Origin: JBAWAP01 sp049589355
Lineage (GTDB): Bacteria > Chloroflexota > Anaerolineae > VGOG01
Direction: 5' to 3'
DNA length: 7,857 bases
Assembly (NCBI GenBank): GCA_049589355.1
Contig: JBAWAP010000112.1
Coordinates: 1 to 7,857, forward strand
Shown here piece after piece: positions 5,964 through 7,857 of the stretch (position 1 is its first letter; every line of letters starts with the position of its first letter). Under the pieces are notes generated by a model, which worked only from the letters and a program-made list of their open reading frames with translations, was not told the DNA's origin and did no database searches. Position numbers and translations under genes: made by a program.

Positions 5964-7724
5964 ATGAAAGCATTGAGCCGGACCGCACAGGTCTATGTTA
6001 TCTGCGTATCCCTGTTGGGCGTGGCAGGGCTTCTGTGGCCACAGACAGAGCCGCTGGCTGATCTGTGGGGCTTTGTCCTGTTCTTTGTCCTGTGCGGTCT
6101 GGCTCAGCTCATGCCGGTGCAACTTTTCCAGGAGACGTCGGTATCCGTCTCGGGGGCCATCGCCCTGGCTGGCATGCTGGTCTTTGGCCCCTTCTATGCT
6201 GCCTGGATTAACGTGGCCTTTGGCGTGGTGCACTATTTGACGATGGTGCGGCCACGTCAGCACCCCGTCTATCGCTCGATGGTGACCACCGCTTCCGTGG
6301 TGCTGGCGGTGCGCCTGGCTGGAGTGGTACACGGGATCCTGATGGGCCTGGTGCCCTCGGCCAATCCGGGTTGGGCTCTGCTCACCATCCTCGGTGTGGG
6401 ATTCGTCTATTTCGCGGTCAACACGCTCATTGTCAGCTTGGCCATGGCATTGGAAAAAGGCCAACCCATCACCAGCATCTGGCGGATCAACTACAACTGG
6501 CTGACCCCGAACTACTTGGCCCTGATGGCCCTGGCCTGGGGCATTGCCCGTGTTTACACGAGTCTGGGAACCCCGGGTCTGCTCGTCTTTTTGATTCCTC
6601 TAGCTATGGCTTATTACTCCTTCAAGCTCTACATGGGCAGCACAAAGGAAGTACGTCAGCGCAACGAGGAATTAGAAAAAGCTAATGAGCGCCTGAACAT
6701 CATGCAGCAAGTCAGCCGGTCGTTTTTAGCTTCCCTCGACCCCGAGGAAACTCTCGATCTGATCATTGAGGCCCTCACCGAACGGATGGGCTTCCCCGTC
6801 TCCTTTGTCATGCTGGTAGAGGACGGACGATACGAGATTGTGCGCAGCTATGGCACCGGCGGTGATTTGAGGGCCATCCGCGGACACGTGGTAAACGACA
6901 TCTGGCCCTGGTTACACCTGGACAGCGGATCCTACATGGCCAGCGCAGAAACTCACCCGCGCCTGATCGAGGCCTGTCGGGGCGAGGACTCACCGATTGT
7001 CGCGCTGTACTTCTTGCCCCTGATCGCTGATGGCCGGGTCAGCGGTGTGATCGGCGTGGCTTCAGAAGCACCCTGGGACGAGGCTCAGCAGAAGGAGTTC
7101 TTCATCTTCACGGCCCAGGCTTCTACGGCGCTGGAGAGGGCCAAGGCCCATGAGAGAGCCCGGCTGGAAGCGATTCTGGATCCCCTGACTGGACTATACA
7201 ATCACCGCTACTTCCAGGAATCCATCCGGCAACTGATCGAGGAGACGGCTCTACGCGGAGGCTATCTCTCCTTGTTGATGATCGACATCAATGACTTCAA
7301 GCAGTTCAATGATACCTATGGACACGTAGCGGGCGATCAGGCGCTGAGCCTGGTAGCGCGGTTGTTGCAGCAAAACGTGCGCCAGCAGGACATTGTTTGC
7401 CGCTACGGTGGCGATGAAATGGCGGTGCTTCTGGTCAATGCGGACAAAGCGAAAGCCATCGAAATTGGAGAACGGATCTACCAGGTTATTCAGTCTTATC
7501 CCTTCCAGGTACGACACCAGAAGAAAGGATTATCGAGGTTCGATATTTCGGTTAGCATCGGTATCTCGACGTATCCGGGGGTGGCTGGCAGTCGCGAGGC
7601 GTTGATTGAAGGTGCAGATGAGGCTTGCTATCGCGCCAAGCGGCTGGGAGGTGGCGTTGCCTATCATGTCCCAGTGCGTGATGTGGCATCCAGAGTAAGG
7701 ACCAAAGTCAGCATCGTTAAGTGA
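5964..7724 (+). CDS. membrane GAF/GGDEF diguanylate cyclase
   Basis: This 586-residue protein is predicted to make cyclic di-GMP from two GTP. Residues ~8-225 are hydrophobic membrane segments homologous to those of the HD-GYP protein. A charged coiled-coil-like stretch (~227-245) leads to a GAF domain (~247-396) and a GGDEF domain (~402-565). The cyclase domain has DPLTGLYNHRYF (406-417), metal-site residues in DINDFKQFND (Asp441, Asp444) and the signature GGDEM (482-486), in which Met replaces the usual last Phe; the catalytic GGDE is intact. RQQD at 473-476 lies exactly five residues before it, matching the RxxD inhibitory site, so product inhibition is likely. The start is 9 nt after the protease stop and has no clear Shine-Dalgarno, which suggests translational coupling. 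It is the last gene of the visible operon. Confidence 0.94.
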   Translation: MKALSRTAQVYVICVSLLGVAGLLWPQTEPLADLWGFVLFFVLCGLAQLMPVQLFQETSVSVSGAIALAGMLVFGPFYAAWINVAFGVVHYLTMVRPRQHPVYRSMVTTASVVLAVRLAGVVHGILMGLVPSANPGWALLTILGVGFVYFAVNTLIVSLAMALEKGQPITSIWRINYNWLTPNYLALMALAWGIARVYTSLGTPGLLVFLIPLAMAYYSFKLYMGSTKEVRQRNEELEKANERLNIMQQVSRSFLASLDPEETLDLIIEALTERMGFPVSFVMLVEDGRYEIVRSYGTGGDLRAIRGHVVNDIWPWLHLDSGSYMASAETHPRLIEACRGEDSPIVALYFLPLIADGRVSGVIGVASEAPWDEAQQKEFFIFTAQASTALERAKAHERARLEAILDPLTGLYNHRYFQESIRQLIEETALRGGYLSLLMIDINDFKQFNDTYGHVAGDQALSLVARLLQQNVRQQDIVCRYGGDEMAVLLVNADKAKAIEIGERIYQVIQSYPFQVRHQKKGLSRFDISVSIGISTYPGVAGSREALIEGADEACYRAKRLGGGVAYHVPVRDVASRVRTKVSIVK

Positions 7725-7740
7725 ACCCATCTATCTCATA

Positions 7741-7791
7741 TTTGTGTTTTTGAGAAGATGCCTTGATATTTACATCGCTGATACGCAGGGG
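7741..7791 (+). repeat. degenerate copy of the riboswitch-proximal leader
   Basis: TTTGTGTTTT (7741-7750) is identical to 185-194, the T-tract of the riboswitch terminator. After a 2-nt length difference, 7755-7773 matches 197-215 at 16 of 19 positions (AAGxTGCxTTGATxTTTAC). Weaker resemblance may continue to a shared GCAGG. The aptamer and the GC-rich terminator arm are not present upstream of it. The four-gene block is thus flanked by related sequences. Significance was judged by eye only. Confidence 0.55.
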
Positions 7792-7805
7792 AGTGACTAC
7801 TCAGG

Positions 7806-7857
7806 CTGTCATGGCGAGCGAAGCGAAGCAATCCCCAAGCCGCAAGGAGGAGATTGC
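7806..7857. repeat. palindromic intergenic repeat, truncated by window edge
   Basis: The segment contains GAGCGAAGCGAAGCAATC (7816-7833), which resembles a dispersed intergenic palindrome I recognise from many bacterial genomes. GCAATC (7828-7833) is mirrored by GATTGC (7852-7857), so the second arm begins just as the window ends; the remaining complement is expected beyond base 7857. It may form a hairpin in the transcript and could serve as the 3' end of the operon, since no other convincing terminator follows the last gene. Confidence 0.6.

Noticed and set aside
7725..7806. Intrinsic terminator after the cyclase (TCTCA/TGAGA, or GAGT/ACTC hairpins)
   Set aside because: Both stems are only 4-5 bp and neither is followed by a T-tract.

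Overview
The window reads as one transcription unit on the + strand that couples cyclic di-GMP sensing, secreted proteolysis and cyclic di-GMP turnover. It is gene-dense and moderately GC-rich, with bacterial Shine-Dalgarno sites. The organism cannot be fixed from the sequence. The domain mix (secreted subtilases with Trp-rich tails, multi-TM/GAF/HD-GYP and multi-TM/GAF/GGDEF proteins) and a GAGCGAAGCGAAGC-type intergenic palindrome at the right end would fit an environmental bacterium such as a member of the Chloroflexota; this is a weak inference.

Layout. Bases 1-37 are the tail of a riboswitch expression platform whose aptamer lies outside the window. Bases 65-158 are a complete cyclic di-GMP-I (GEMM-I) aptamer, and its 3' strand is also the 5' arm of an intrinsic terminator (142-194). 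The two platforms are near-identical, so the leader carries riboswitches in tandem. A leader of about 200 nt follows. Then come four genes: a secreted S8 subtilase (400-2091), a membrane GAF/HD-GYP phosphodiesterase (2152-4227), a second secreted subtilase (4254-5954) and a membrane GAF/GGDEF diguanylate cyclase (5964-7724). Gaps are 60, 26 and 9 nt, with no terminator between genes. The right flank (7725-7857) holds a degenerate copy of the riboswitch-proximal leader and half of a palindromic intergenic repeat.

How the parts may work together. The locus is a repeated two-gene module, 'secreted subtilase + multi-TM/GAF protein'. The two membrane proteins share a recognisably homologous membrane domain but carry opposite outputs: one degrades cyclic di-GMP and the other makes it. 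Both subtilases keep their catalytic residues and end in an unusual tail of Trp-centred pentapeptides (WDNLA in one, W-x-N-I-S in the other). Because the terminator uses bases needed by the ligand-bound aptamer, I infer that cyclic di-GMP turns the operon on, with the encoded cyclase giving positive feedback and the phosphodiesterase negative feedback. The idea that the proteases or their tails communicate with the paired membrane sensors is a hypothesis from gene order only.
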